From positions 124,001-188,000 of the forward strand of contig NW_006281112.1 in the NCBI RefSeq assembly GCF_000203795.2: a stretch of DNA of 64,000 nt, read 5' to 3'. The notes under the pieces were generated by a model, which saw only the letters and a program-made list of their open reading frames with translations, had not been told where the DNA came from and did no database searches. The position numbers and the translations under genes are program-made. Positions 1 through 12,512 of this stretch are shown piece by piece. Within the stretch, counting starts at the first letter, position 1. The number at the start of each line of letters is the position of its first letter. The DNA is from Batrachochytrium dendrobatidis JAM81 (Eukaryota; Chytridiomycota; Chytridiomycetes; Rhizophydiales).

Positions 1-2287
1 CCTCTACAGTCACTCTTTCGACTTCGCGTACCATGTGTTCAGGTCCAGCAGCCATGACAGCTACTTTGTCCGTATCTTTATCGCTGCAACGACTAAACAC
101 ACCCTTGAGAATTGTGTCTAGTTCTGGTCGCTCTTGAACTGGGCTAAACCATTGTTGCAGCGTCTCTGCATTCAAGGGATGTGTAGTGTTGCTTTCAATG
201 AGTGGTTTGGTGGCTGATTCATCCTGGGTAATATAACGCTGGAAAGATCCGCGACCCCGATAGAAATTCATTGCAGTGGTACTAACCAACCCGCCAACCG
301 TGGCCAACGCACATGCATACACGATTGGTGCCCAGTAATAGTAATACCAACACATGAAATTGTCCATGAATGATAGTGTATTTTGCGGTACAAGGCGACA
401 CGATTGGGTCTCGTATCCGGGAATCAACGTTCTTCCAAGAATGTATCCAGTTATACCACACGAAAACATCACCACAGCAAGAATAGCTGCATAGATGCCA
501 AACATGGTTTGACACGGTTTCTTATCTTGAGGAATGGTACCATAGGATAGTGCAGAGGTAGAAACGCGGTGAGAATGCATGAAAATGGAACTCTCGTTTT
601 CTACAACACTTTTGGCATCCAACTCTTTTTCGGTAAACAAATCTATGCAAGTTCTCTCAAGTTTTTCGTCATCATCTATTGGCACCTCAGCAGTAGGAAT
701 ACATCTGGTAAGATGCATATGTACCGTCACACGATCCATAAGTGTTGAAGAGGGAGACAGTAGCTCAAGCATGTTGCGATAAGCACAGATATCTGATGCA
801 TTGCGAGCAGTCCAAACCAATGTGATTTTACCGTCAGTTGCCTTTAAATAATGCTGCATATAAGGTATAAGTGCTGCTATTCCAGTACCGCCACCAACCA
901 AAACCAAATGTTTGTATCCAAGATACTCTTTACTGCGAGATCCAAACACACCATCTACTTTGACAGCGACAGAAGTACCATAAACACTCGATGCATTATA
1001 AACCGATGCTGTCCATGGTCCATAGTTTTTGATAAAAAAGGTCATTGTATCTGGGGATGTGGCGTGATACGATGCAATGGAAAAGGGATGCCAATTGACT
1101 GATGAAATGGACGGAATAAGCAGATTAATCCAATCTCCTGGTGCATAGGTGCTAGTTTGCTTAAATTCAGCTAGGATCGGAATGTCTACTCTGACAATAT
1201 CCGAAGATACCTTGGTTATGATAGCCGTGGTGTTTCTTGATGTCTTTAAGCGCGGCAAAATACGGTCGTAGATAAAGTATAGCAATGGAGCAATCAAAGG
1301 GTATATAGATTGATATGCATGCACAATGGCAAAAAGTAAAAATGCAATGTACAGCTGGTGCGTCCAGTAAAAAATGCGATAGCTTGATCGTCGGGCTTTA
1401 AAGATGGATGAAATAATCATCAAAATTAACGAAAGACAAGAAATGATGCCCATCGAGTTGGTATACGCCTTGTTGCTCAGCCAGGGAAGTATTTTGTACG
1501 CTAGATTGCCTTCTACAGTGTACAGCACCAAGAAGTGTATTGCATGATAGATAATAAAACCAAAGCTCGCGTATCCAAGAACAATATGGTACTTGATTCC
1601 TCGATGGTACTGTCCAGCATCATTTCCCAAAAGTGCCTTTGCAGCCAAGTTTTCTCGTACAGCAAAAACGATTGCAAGACCACCATCCCATACTCCAGTC
1701 ATGGCTAAAAAACACAAAAATGGTGAGTTGATAGAACAAGGTCAATCGCTCGAGTAAATATATTTACCTGCAGTATTAGAAATATGGTTTAAAAATCCTC
1801 GAGTAGAAAGCAATTTTCCGTTTGGATACATGAGAACCTTGATGATAATGGGAACAATCAGCCATAGCACATTGGATAGCACCACCATGGATCCTAATAG
1901 GATATCACCACTTGAGCAAGCAGAAAAGGCATTGCTAAGCCTAGACATGATTTTCCAACGGGGTATCCAAAATCTAGAAGGTACTTGATTGGGTTTAGAG
2001 CAACAGAGTGCGTTGGCAACATCGGCATCGTTGTTCCAGCATCTGATGTACATGGCTGTAGTAAGTATACCCAGAGGTGCGACATAGTATATAAGAAAGT
2101 ACTGGTCTATAGAGCTGACCGACCCAAAAACAATGTGATAGGATTGATTGGTGACTCGAAGATACGAAGGTAGTACCAGTATAAACCCAAACGCCACGAT
2201 TGCGGATACTGTCGAAATCAATTGCAAACCGAATGAATTTGCACACGACTTTGATGGTAATGAGAGTGCAGGCTCAGTATGTGACAT
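1..2287 (-). CDS. Ferric reductase-type transmembrane oxidoreductase (3' end outside window)
   Basis: FRD/NOX-superfamily flavocytochrome that would pass electrons from cytosolic NADPH through FAD and two haems across the membrane, normally reducing Fe(III) or Cu(II) at the plasma membrane. Exon 1 is 2287-1768 and exon 2 starts at 1705 and runs off the left edge (intron 1706-1767, phase 1). Exon 1 carries the first membrane segments. Exon 2 has the two haem-ligand helices: KYH with YHAIHF 13-14 residues on, then YWTHQLY with IVHAY. Next come the FAD motif WHPFSIAS (near 1090), the nucleotide-binding GGGTGIAALIPYMQH (near 880), further membrane segments around 300-520, and AAGPEHMV near the window edge in the position of the family C/A-GP motif. 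The hydrophobic insertion within the reductase half is unusual. The stop codon is not in the window. The substrate is inferred from the family only. Confidence 0.88.
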
Positions 2288-3651
2288 CTTGAGTAGATGG
2301 AATGAAAAGCGTTACTTGGACATCAGGGATATACGGCTTCTTTTAATACTCAAGGTTGAGCTAATCCGCGATGGATTTTAGCTACTTTCCGTTTGTTGCT
2401 TTGTCATTTATTCAACTACGGAGCGTGCTAACCAATCAGCACTATGAGCCCTTTATCTGACTACTAATGAAAATTTAATTCACACATCGGCTAATTTCCT
2501 GAAAAGGCATTAGGACAGCAGATAACAGTTGCGGCCTATAACCAAGGGCTGCATGATTGCTTAGAATGAATTGAACTATTATTTCAACAATGCATTACTA
2601 GTTTATCTTGCTAGTATCAATCCAGTGCTGATATGGTTTATTCATTAACATTCTCGCTACAACCATTGTGTCCTATTTGATAGGCTGAAGCTAAAGGGTC
2701 GGAGAGGAATGTTGTAATAGATTTCCGGTTGTTTGTATCGGAACAGTTGAAACAAATGCCACAAACAGACTCGAGTCATTACGGAAGAGAGTGCCCCATT
2801 TTTTATTTCCGATGGCATATATAGGATTGATGTATTCTTTGCTTTATATCAACAGTGCAGATTATATGGACGGTATAAGTCGGACTTGGTAGTTTGGCGG
2901 TATACGAACCACTGGATGTTTTTCTCAAGCCCAACCCCACACTACAGCTGTATTTACATGAAGCGGATCATTGAATAGGGATGCCAAAGTACATGATGAG
3001 CAGTCATGCTTGATTGGTGACAATTCATACCACATTTACTGGACAATATTGTTTTGTGAGTTTCATTAGTTGGCTGGTCTTTTGATAATCGACATGGAAA
3101 CAACTGCTGTATTCTCAAAGTATCATATAATGGACATTGTGTTTATTGAAAAAGCAGTCAGTCAGTAGGAAAGTGTAATGATTATTCAACCATTGTCTAT
3201 TTCAAAACAGAATAGATGGATCTAAATGGTCCGCTTGCGTGAATACGGCTGTAGATCATCCGCTTAAATTCTTGAAAATGGTTGGCTTATATAACAACTC
3301 ATAATAACAATACACTGATCCAGGCAGTACACAAGCTACATGAACAACGACATCTCAAATCCAGTCGATACAAGACATTGATTGCATGGTGTATGGGTGT
3401 GACGACACATACAGTGGATACAGCCATGCAACATTTATCATCTAAATAGCGTCTATATTAAATACTATTTCAGTTGTGATGACTAGTCTGGTGGTATTCC
3501 AAAACTATTATTTTTGTGAGTGTTAGATTGGTGGATAGCATTGAACAAGACAGTTGAATAAGATTGAGAATATTTTAGAATATCAACGAACAATTCATTG
3601 CAGAGCGGCTGTTGGGTTGGATTAGTCAGCAACACTCGGCTCTCAAGTCGC
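2288..3651. other. Intergenic region between divergent FRE-like gene and MET6
   Basis: There is no convincing coding sequence in this 1.4 kb. It serves as the divergent upstream region of the ferric reductase gene (-) and MET6 (+). The only structured element is the miniature inverted-repeat element at 2943-3253. A TTAGTCA (reverse TGACTAA) at about 3622 resembles an AP-1/Gcn4-type half-site. That would be plausible for an amino-acid biosynthetic gene, but a 7-mer of this kind is expected by chance. Confidence 0.6.
2943..3253. mobile_element. MITE-like element, copy A
   Basis: Non-coding element of about 311 bp flanked by TA dinucleotides, with imperfect terminal inverted repeats. The left end reads TACAGCTGTATTTACATGAA and the right end reads GCGTGAATACGGCTGTA. 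Internal blocks (ATGCCAAAGTACAT near 2980, TAGGAAAGTG near 3170, CCATTGTCTAT near 3190) recur in copy B at 22529-22711. The TA flanks and a terminus starting CAG resemble Tc1/mariner-derived miniature elements. No transposase is present. Confidence 0.75.
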
Positions 3652-3659
3652 TATAAATA
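3652..3659 (+). promoter_or_regulatory. TATA box of MET6
   Basis: A consensus TATAAATA lies about 60 bp upstream of the MET6 ATG. That is a sensible distance for a strongly expressed fungal gene with a short leader. The strong codon bias of the downstream gene supports high expression. Confidence 0.6.
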
Positions 3660-3718
3660 CAACGCGTTTCTTTGTATTGATCTTGTCGGTACATTCAGAT
3701 CTTTATTACTATACTATC

Positions 3719-6336
3719 ATGTCTGTTGTTGCTACAAATCTCGGTTTCCCTCGCATGGGTGCTGTTCGTGACCTTAAAAAGTTGGTCGAAGCCTACTGGG
3801 CTAGCAAGATCTCTTGTGACGACCTGCTTGCTGGTGCCAAGGTTAGTTTTGTTGGGCGGAAGTTGAACTGATCTTTAAACATTCTATACTGTTGCATCGA
3901 TACATGTTGAGAATATATGAATTGTACTGTTTAATCATCAACTGAGTGTCTTGTTCAACCCCTGCTGTTGTTGATTCCATTTTTGTGTTGCTGACAAATC
4001 CACTCATTGAAGATCTGATTTATTGTTTATGCAATTTCATGTTTGGTTGGCTTATTATGTTTGTACACTTGTTCAATAGGCACTTCGTGCTACTCACTGG
4101 AAGCTTCAGAGTCAAGTTCTCTCTGCTGGATATGTTCCATCCAACGACTTTTCCATGTACGACCATGTTCTTGACCATGCCTTCCTGTTTGGTGTCATTC
4201 CCGATCGCTACCACTCTATTCCCAACAAGATTGACCAATACTTTGCTATGGGTCGTGGTCTGCAGCGTCCCGCTGAAGGAATCGATGTTCCTGCTATGGA
4301 GATGAAAAAGTGGTTCGATACCAACTGTAAGTAATTGGAGTGTTTAATGTGTTGCTTATAGATCTGCTGACTGACTTGATTCTTGTTGCTTTTCAGACCA
4401 TTACATTGTTCCCGAGTTCTCTTCATCCACCAAGTTTAGTCTGAACACTCTTAAACCCGTTGAAGAGTTCCTCGAGGCCAAATCTATTGGTGTTGCGACT
4501 CGTCCTGTTTTGCTTGGTCCCATTTCGTTCCTTTTGCTCGGAAAGGGCGACAAAAACGCTTCGGCCGGATTTGATGTTCTGTCGCTGCTCGACTCTTTCC
4601 TGCCTGTATACACCTCGCTGCTTACTAAGCTGCAAGAGGCCGGTGCTACTCACGTCCAGATCGATGAGTCTATTCTTGCTCTCGACCAGCCCGCCTCTCT
4701 CAAGGCTGCTTACACCAAGACCTACGCTGCTATCCGTGCTGCTTGCCCCAAGCTCAACATCATGGTTGCTTCGTATTTCGGTACTATTGGATCCAACCTT
4801 GATTTCATTGCTGATCTTCCCATTGATACCATTCACGTTGACCTTGTCCGTGCTCCCGAAGATCTTGACCTTGTCCTTGCTCGCATTGCCGGATCAACCA
4901 AATCTGTTTCTGTTGGTGTTGTCAATGGCCGTAACATTTGGATGAACGATCTTGCCAAATCTATTGCCACTGTCAAGAAGGCTGTTGCTGCTGTCGGTGC
5001 TGCTCGCGTTCTTGTTGCTCCTTCTTGCTCGATGCTCCATTCCCCCCACTCTCTCGAGTCTGAAAAGAAGATGAACCCCACCATCAAGGCGTGGATGTCA
5101 TTTGCTGTTCAGAAATTGCACGAGCTCCAGATCATTGCCAAGGCTGTTTCAGACCCATCTTCTGTTGCTGCCGAGCTTGCTGCCAACAAGGCTGCCATTG
5201 AGGACCGCAAGGTTTCTCCTCTGATCCACGACCCCAAGGTTCAGGAAGAGCTCAAGAACCTTTCTCCTGCCATGTTCAAGCGTCAACACGAGTTTGCTGT
5301 TCGTGAAGCCGTTCAGAAGACTAAGCTCAATCTGCCTGCTTTCCCTACCACCACTGTCGGATCATTCCCTCAAACCAAGGATGTCCGTGTTGCTCGTCAA
5401 AAGTTCAAGAAGAGCGAGTGGACTCAGAAGCAGTACGATGACTTTGTCAAGTCTGAAATCGAAAAGACTGTTCGCTTCCAGGAGAACGTCGGTCTTGATG
5501 TTCTTGTCCACGGTGAGTTTGAGCGTAACGACATGGTTGAATTTTTCGGTGAACACCTCAAGGGTTACGTCTTTTCCGAGAACGGTTGGGTCCAGTCCTA
5601 CGGATCTCGTTGCGTCAAGCCTCCTATTATCTTTGGTGATGTCAGCCGTCCTACTGCCATGACTGTTGATGTCTCTGTTTACGCACAGTCTCTCACCACC
5701 AAGCCTATGAAGGGTATGCTTACTGGTCCCGTCACCATGCTTCAGTGGTCGTTTGTTCGTGATGATCAACCCCGAAAGGACACTACTTTCCAGATTGCAC
5801 TTGCTCTGCGTAAGGAAGTATGCGATCTTGAAGCTGCTGGTCTTCCTGCCATTCAGATTGATGAGCCTGCTATTCGTGAGGGTCTTCCCCTTCGCAAGGA
5901 AGCTCATGCCGCTTATCTCGAATGGGCTGTCAACTCCTTCTTGCTTTCCTCCACTGGTGTCAAGGACGAGACTCAGATCCACACACACATGTGCTACTCT
6001 GACTTTAACGACATTTTCCAGTCCATTTCCGACCTTGATGCCGACTGCATTACCATTGAGAACTCCAAGTCTGACCTCAAATTGTTGCGTGCCTTTGAGG
6101 CTCATGGCTACACTCGTGGCATTGGTCCCGGTCTCTACGATATCCATTCTCCTCGTGTTCCACCTGCTACTGAGATCAAGGAACGTCTTCAAGCCATTTC
6201 CAAGTATATTGACACCCGTCTTCTCTGGGTTAACCCCGACTGTGGTCTTAAGACTCGTGGCTGGGCCGAGACCGAGTCTGCTCTCAAGAACATGTGCGAT
6301 GTTGCCAAGGAGTTCCGTGCAGCCAGCTCTGCTTAA
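3719..6336 (+). CDS. MET6: Cobalamin-independent methionine synthase
   Basis: 5-methyltetrahydropteroyltriglutamate-homocysteine S-methyltransferase, a cytosolic zinc enzyme making the last step of methionine synthesis. Exons are 3719-3841, 4080-4326 and 4397-6336, giving 769 aa, the usual family length. The N-terminal half starts TNLGFPRMGA and includes GLQRPAEG. The catalytic half has TVGSFPQTKDVR and RNDMVEFFGE, and the zinc/homocysteine residues sit in IHTHMCYSDF and NPDCGLKTR near the C-terminus. The first ATG after the TATA box is used; an in-frame upstream ATG at 3677 lies too close to the TATA box. Codon use is strongly biased to C- and T-ending codons, unlike the neighbours, which indicates high expression. 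It also creates long meaningless antisense ORFs. Confidence 0.98.
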
Positions 6337-6498
6337 TTCATCCATTTTATTGATTTGATTCTGTTTTTCCACCATTCCTTTATCATTGATTGGATTTAGC
6401 ATTTATCTTGAATAACATATTTTTATTCTGAATCATGTTTTAAAATTGGACTGTTTGTATTTTATTGAATGATGTTGTGCAAGACAGCCGACAACACT

Positions 6499-7754
6499 TT
6501 AATCAAAATAATAATCGGGTGGTATCGAGTGTATGCTAGTGGTGGTTGAGGATGTAGTTTTGATGGTAGTAGTACGATGAGAGTATCTACGAACAGGACG
6601 CGCAACTTGCATTACCATGAATGTAAACATGGCCAACAGTATCACGACTATAATGCTGCCCCATATCAAAAAGGTTGTTCCCCATGATTTAGATGTGAAT
6701 GCTTTGATACTCTTTCTTTCACGCTGCAATCTTATTAGGTTGTGACCCAGTTGCTCATCAGTCTCTTCTAAAACCTACAATACAATGATTTCAGTATCAT
6801 CCAAAGATCATTTACGGTGATGCAAGACAGGGGTCAAGATCCGAAGCAAGGAAACCATTACCTTGGCATCCATTTCAAGTTTATTTTGAAATAAAAGCGA
6901 ATTGAGTTTAAGCTGTTCGGCATGAAATGCGAGATCTGTGGATAAATCATCTTGTAGTTTACGATTGCGTTCAATAATCGAAGCCAATGCTTTGCTGGTT
7001 ACACCAGAAGATGAAGGTGTAGAAAGCAGATGGTTTGACTGAGCAGCACTACCAAGCAATTCAGCTTTATCTGCCTGAACATTTCTTGTATTGGCAATAA
7101 AACGGTTAGTCGATTGCAAAGTATTTATGTGAAACAGTTTAAAAAACTACCTTTTAAATGGTAGCATTTCGATTTCTCCTGATAGTGTTTCGGATTGTAG
7201 AATAGTATTTTTTGTAGCAAGACGATTTGGAGAATAAATGGGAAGTTTAAGAAGCTCAAGTCGATGCAGTTCTATTTGATTAGATGAAGAAGACGATTCA
7301 AGAGACAGATTGTTGGTTGCATCGACAGTTGATTCCTTGTGTTGATGAATTTGTTCCAACGAGAGTTTCTATACAAAGAAGAGCAAATCAGTTACAGAAC
7401 AAGAGAGTTGAATAGTGATTTACGTTACCAATTTCTGGTCTTCAATCCACTGAGAAAAGGTATGTAACTGAGACTTGAGAAGATCCAACTCAATAGGATG
7501 AGTAGAAGCTTGTAGTTTATAAACATTATCAAACATAACCTGCATACACTCGAGATACTAGACAAATGAATTTAGTAAGATTATTACAGACTTGATTCGA
7601 CAAGACTTACAGCAGCCATGCGATTCAATTGACATGAAAAAGGAAGTTGTTTTGTAAGAGAAGAATCAGGACAGTCTTTGAGTAATAAACAACGAGATAA
7701 GAATCTCATGAGCAGCAGCAAGTTGTTGGACGAGTTGTTGAGCGAACAAGACAT
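6499..7754 (-). CDS. USE1: USE1-type SNARE of Golgi-to-ER transport
   Basis: Probable orthologue of Use1, an ER SNARE acting with Ufe1, Sec20 and Sec22 in retrograde COPI vesicle fusion. Exons are 7754-7611, 7557-7429, 7368-7151, 7084-6862 and 6774-6499, giving 329 aa with all phases matching. The N-terminus (FLSRCLLL, LECMQVMFDNVY, LLKSQLHTFSQWIEDQKL) fits the conserved Use1 N-terminal helices. The SNARE-like heptads run from about residue 195 (QADKAELL to LEETDEQLGHNLIRLQRER). A single membrane helix (TFLIWGSIIVVILLAMFTF) follows, then a 35-residue luminal tail rich in Thr/Ser. Use1 tails are usually much shorter, so this tail is odd. The start lies 23 bp from the start of the divergent Rho GEF gene. 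Confidence 0.85.
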
Positions 7755-7777
7755 TAAATTGATAAAGTTGAATTCGC

Positions 7778-10700
7778 TTGAATTCTGCGATGGAATTCAC
7801 AACCAAGATTGGAGTTGCTGCCATGGCTGCTCCAGTAAAGGATTTCAACCCAACAGACAGCTTGACTAACACTGTCAATCAGAATGCTTCGCTTCTTTCT
7901 CCATACGCTGCAAGCTTCAATTCTGTTCATTCTGCCATGACGAGTCCTGTCATTCTGCCTTCTCGAAAGACCAGTTTATCTTCTACTCAACTGGTTTATT
8001 CTGCTCCTCAAACTGCTACATCACAAGCTTCTAATAGTAACATTCTTCAACGCTCTTCCAGTTTACATAACCATGTTTCTATCATTCAAGCTTCTTCAAA
8101 TCAGTCTTCTCCATTATCTAAACCACCTACTATTCACTACCAATCTTCTCATGGAACTCATTCACAGGATTGTTGTGGTCATCTGGATAGTTCAATATTA
8201 GACCAACGTCTTGCTTCTGCACTGGATAAACAACTGTTACTTCCTATTACTGAAAGAGCGTTATTGTCTTGTATTTACTCTAATCTTGTTCAAGCTATTC
8301 CCTTGTTCGTCAGTGCTGATTCTGTGTCATCAGAAACTAATATCAGGATTGGCTCTACTTTCTCCAAAATCACCAATTCTGGTCTGTCTTGTACTCCTGC
8401 CATCACGGGAGAATCTCTTGTTGTATGTCATTCGTGTTTAGATTTATCATGTCAAACTATTCAACTAACTCTTGCTGATTGACTAGCATTTAACTAGCAA
8501 CATTATCGGTATTACTGATCTTGTGTTGGTGCAACTCGTGGTCGAGGTTTTTGCTACAAGAAAATGTGTCGTTGTTGCTGCCACGGGCGATCACATTAAC
8601 AATCTGGCTACATACAATCACATTCCTCTCTGTCTGATCCTTGATCCACCTGTAGATTCTCTATCTGGTGTTTTTCTTCCATTGACTCCTTGCTACATGT
8701 CTACGTGTCCTTCCACATTTATATGTGCAAGTCTTTCGTGTCCTTGCACACTTGCAGAGGTACGACTAGCATCAGATCTTGAATGTTTTTGTTTTACTAA
8801 ACTACATTGTCAATCATAGCACAATCTACAGTATGGCGATCCCATCACTACATTTGCAGGTAGATCTTCAATCTGCGTGTCCCAGGACGGTCGACTCACT
8901 AATGAAGCACCAGTAAGGCTATCTTTAACTGGCACTGGATCATCTTTGTGTCATTGCGTATACCACTCAATATACTAAGTTTATCAATCTTGTCTATTTG
9001 CTTTGCATATTAGCCTACTTTTCAACCTCGAATCACCGCACTGTGGAGAGAGACCGTTTCAATCACTATACTAGAATCATTTACTCCAAAGGAACGCAAG
9101 CGACAGGAAGTCATTTTTGAACTCATTAATGGCGAGCGTGACTATGTCCAGGATTTAGAGGCTGTCATCAAAGTAAATACTCTGTGTATTGGTCCATCAT
9201 TGCTTTTCAACTTATTGACACTGTCTATCCTGTTGAAATACTAGATATTCATGGATCCACTCAACTCAGGAACAATCATCCAGAGTGATAGGCGCGATGC
9301 ATTCATCAAGACTGTTTTTTTTAATATAAACGACTTGCTCACAGCAAATCGAAAACTCATCAAAGGATTGATTGCTTTGCAATCCAATTTGGTTGTATCA
9401 GGTGGCATTGGTGACACATTTCTGGGTTTAATCAAAGAGTTTGAGGCTTATGTTGGCTACGGTGGCCATCAGGTCTATGCCAAGGCATATCTGGATGACG
9501 AAAAATGCATCAATCCTAATCTCTGTTATTTCTTGGATGCAAGTATATTATGATAAATCAGATTCATATTAGCTGGATTAAATGCACTGTATGAAGCTGT
9601 ACTTAATCTCGCTTTGTGTATGATTCTAGGAGTGCATGGTTCGTCCTGAACTAAGAAAATTACCCCTTGAGAGCTTCCTTGCCGCCCCAACAACACGATT
9701 TGCTCGTTATCCCCTGCTTCTTAAAGAAATCTTGAAATATACTTCCGATGATCATCCCGACTCGCTTCAAATGACAAAAGCTAGAGACACACTTCAAGAA
9801 ATTCTTACACGACTGAATAGAGATGCAGGTCATGCAGTCAATCTGCTGCGGCTTGAAAAACTATCCAAAACTTTTACTCCTCAAGAAAATACTGAAGATG
9901 TATGTTCATGTTAAAGACATACCAGTTTAAAAACACATTGACTTAGTTGTTTCATCATTTTTATATTATTTAGGCATTGCGGCTTATGAGTCCTGGCCGT
10001 ATAATCATACGAGAAGGAAAACTAACTCTTTTACGGCGACCCAACAATGACTGCGAAGTAACTGTTTTTTTATTTGACCATATGTTATTGGTCGTTCGAG
10101 AAAAGTCGAATGGCCTCTTGAAAATTATACGACATCCATTCCCACTTGAACTGGTCACTGTATCTAGGGATCAGTTCACTTCGGCAAACTTCACATCCAG
10201 TTTTTCAGAAGGACAACTTAAATCCAGACACAAATCAATCGACTATTCTAAACTTCCTACGTTTGAAATCTCATTTGGTGGTAGAGATAGTGGCACACTA
10301 TCTCTCCAAGCTGTAAATCACTCAGAGGTTGAATCATGGCAGGAAGCCATTGAAAAACAAAAAGCAGTTCGCAAAATTCAAACAAGCTACATCTCATTGA
10401 CTCCATTATGGCGTGGTCCAATCGATACTGCAATTCCCGACGCATTCCCTACAAGTGTGATAACGTGGGAAGGCTATATCATTGTAGGTGGATCCAATGG
10501 TGTTTATATCGCTGATCGAGACAACTCGATAAAAAAAGCAAATACATGGACTGGCCCCATCGAAGTAGCACCCTCCATACCAACACGCTTTGGATTATCG
10601 ATGCGATCAAACTCGATCTGTTCAGTACAATCTTCTGAATTTACCAAGATTATTGATATGAAGCGGGTCACTAAAATTGATATTCAGATCGAGTCTCAGT

Positions 10701-11845
10701 CCATGTTGGTTCTTGCTGGTAAGTTTTTCAAATGACAAACTTGGTGCCATGGTTTATTATTTTGAAAACAGACGATGATGAAATTCCATATTTGCAACTG
10801 CTCGGCTTTGTCGTTGTTTATTGTCATGCGACACGTACTAACGTTGATTGTATGGGTATGTGCTTAGACAAGGTCTTATATACATTTCCGATAGACATTA
10901 TTTATAAAAATAACGCACCCCTTACTAAAGGTCGTCGAGTCACGTCCCCCGTTTCTTTTTTCAAACAAGGTATACTATCTGGCGAGCCTCTAGTGTGTAC
11001 CGTCAATTCACAGCCACTCAATTCCAGTATCAAAATATGGAAACCTTCAAGTGGAGGTACTGCAAACCCAATTCGCTATCGACTCGGTCGATTTTTTCAC
11101 AACAGCAATCGCGATATTCTGAATATTACAGAGTCGTTGCGTGTTCACAAGGTAAATTTGGAGTTTATAAATTTAAATGAGGTGTCCTGTTGGCATGGTG
11201 GTTGCTCAATTATTTTTAAATCTATAGGAACTTTATGTTCCATCCGAGAGTCGATGTGTAGATTTTCTCAACTCTATGCTTTGCATTGGCTCGACCAAAG
11301 GCTTTGAAATGATTCAGCTCACGACTTTAAAAACTCAAGGCATTCTTGATCACCGTGATAAATCTCTTAGCTTTGTCCTTAATCGCGAGCACCAGACACC
11401 TGTAGCCATTTTCCGTCTTCCTGATGCCTCTTTTCTTCTGTGTTTCCAAGAATTTGCCATTGTAATTGACAAATTTGGTCACCGCGCTCGAGGTCAATGG
11501 ATTATATCTTTCCATGGCTCGCCGACCCATTTTGCAGTTGTGGATCAATATTTGTTTGCGTTTGACGAATCATTTATTGAAGTTCGATTGATTGAAAGTG
11601 GATCTTTGGCACAAATTTTAACCGCAGAGGAAATTTGTGACGATATTGCTGGTACGGGTCATGGCAATGCACTGGATACCGATTCTTTTGAAGACCATCC
11701 AACTGTTGGTGCGACTGCCACGCCTGCTGTGAGAAAACTCAGGCCGTTGAATGTTGCACCCAAGCATTTATACTTGGCTGCTGGATCGTTACTGGGTGTT
11801 TGGCTTTCACTCAAGCCAATCTCATCACAAAGCCACGGTGTTTGA
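7778..11845 (+). CDS. Rho GEF with divergent DEP, DH, PH and CNH domains (paralogue 1)
   Basis: Guanine-nucleotide exchange factor of the Rom2/Rgf family, expected to activate Rho1 at the plasma membrane in cell-wall signalling. Nine exons: 7778-8422, 8487-8759, 8820-8912, 9014-9172, 9245-9538, 9630-9899, 9974-10718, 10868-11151 and 11228-11845, giving 1126 aa. A Ser-rich N-terminus is followed by a badly diverged DEP region ending in VFLPLTPCYMSTC. The DH domain runs from RQEVIFELINGERDYVQDLE through APTTRFARYPLLLKEI. The PH domain starts at SPGRIIIREGKL. The CNH domain runs from about 10400 to the end (VSFFKQG, DKFGHRARG). Intron 9539-9629 is GC-AG (GAT|GCAAGT); the paralogue has the intron at the same place with GT. 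ATG 7823 (GCCATGG context) is an alternative start. Paralogue of the gene at 12513-16351. Confidence 0.9.
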
Positions 11846-12512
11846 TGTTAATTTGACTATACTGTATCATTTTTAACCTGAATCATTCAACCTTTCATTA
11901 TTATTCATGATTAATGCCATCCTATCTGTACGTTTTCAATAAAGCGCAAGGTTTTATGATATGGCGAATTCAATTAAAATGATTGGAGCTTGAGAAAGCA
12001 AACTGAATAGTCGGTTCCATCTCGAGAAAGTTTACCTTGAAATGATTGAATGGTGCACATCAGAAAGCTTGTTGACGGTAAACAATAAGCTCAATATATG
12101 CTGGATAGCCATCCCATTGTTGCCCATAACATACTGTCAAGTACAACATCGACCTATTCTAGAAAATTAAATCTACCATCAACATGTCAGTTTCATTTGG
12201 CATATCCTTATCCCCGTATTCAGCTGCATAGTTTCGAGTCGAGTCAAACATGAACAATTTTGAAATAAAACGTTTCATTAAAAAGTGGATTCAATCTAAT
12301 ATGGAATGATCAGAGTATTGCAGACTGCTATATCGGATGGGTTCAAGTGGTGATCAGGCAAGATATAACGGTTTGGAAAACCAAGTGGTGTACCTTGATT
12401 TGACGCAACCCAATGATATCAGCTTATAGGTACCCCAAGTCCAGGCTATTCCAATTGAACACCAGCAGTCAATAAAATAGTAACGTGGAGTTTCTGCTTC
12501 CTATTGTCACAT
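11846..12512. other. Convergent 3' region between two Rho GEF paralogues
   Basis: This 667 bp stretch separates the stop codons of two tail-to-tail Rho GEF genes. I see no ORF with coding character, no tRNA-like fold and no copy of the dispersed miniature element. An AATAAA-like run at about 11937 could serve as polyadenylation signal for the upstream gene. Confidence 0.5.

Noticed and set aside
3946..4305. 119-codon ORF spanning MET6 intron 1 and exon 2
   Set aside because: It is a shadow frame; the in-phase MET6 splice explains the sequence and restores conserved residues.
5362..6402. 346-codon antisense ORF across MET6
   Set aside because: It is a by-product of the biased codon use of MET6; the protein has no domain features and the sense strand is a certain gene.
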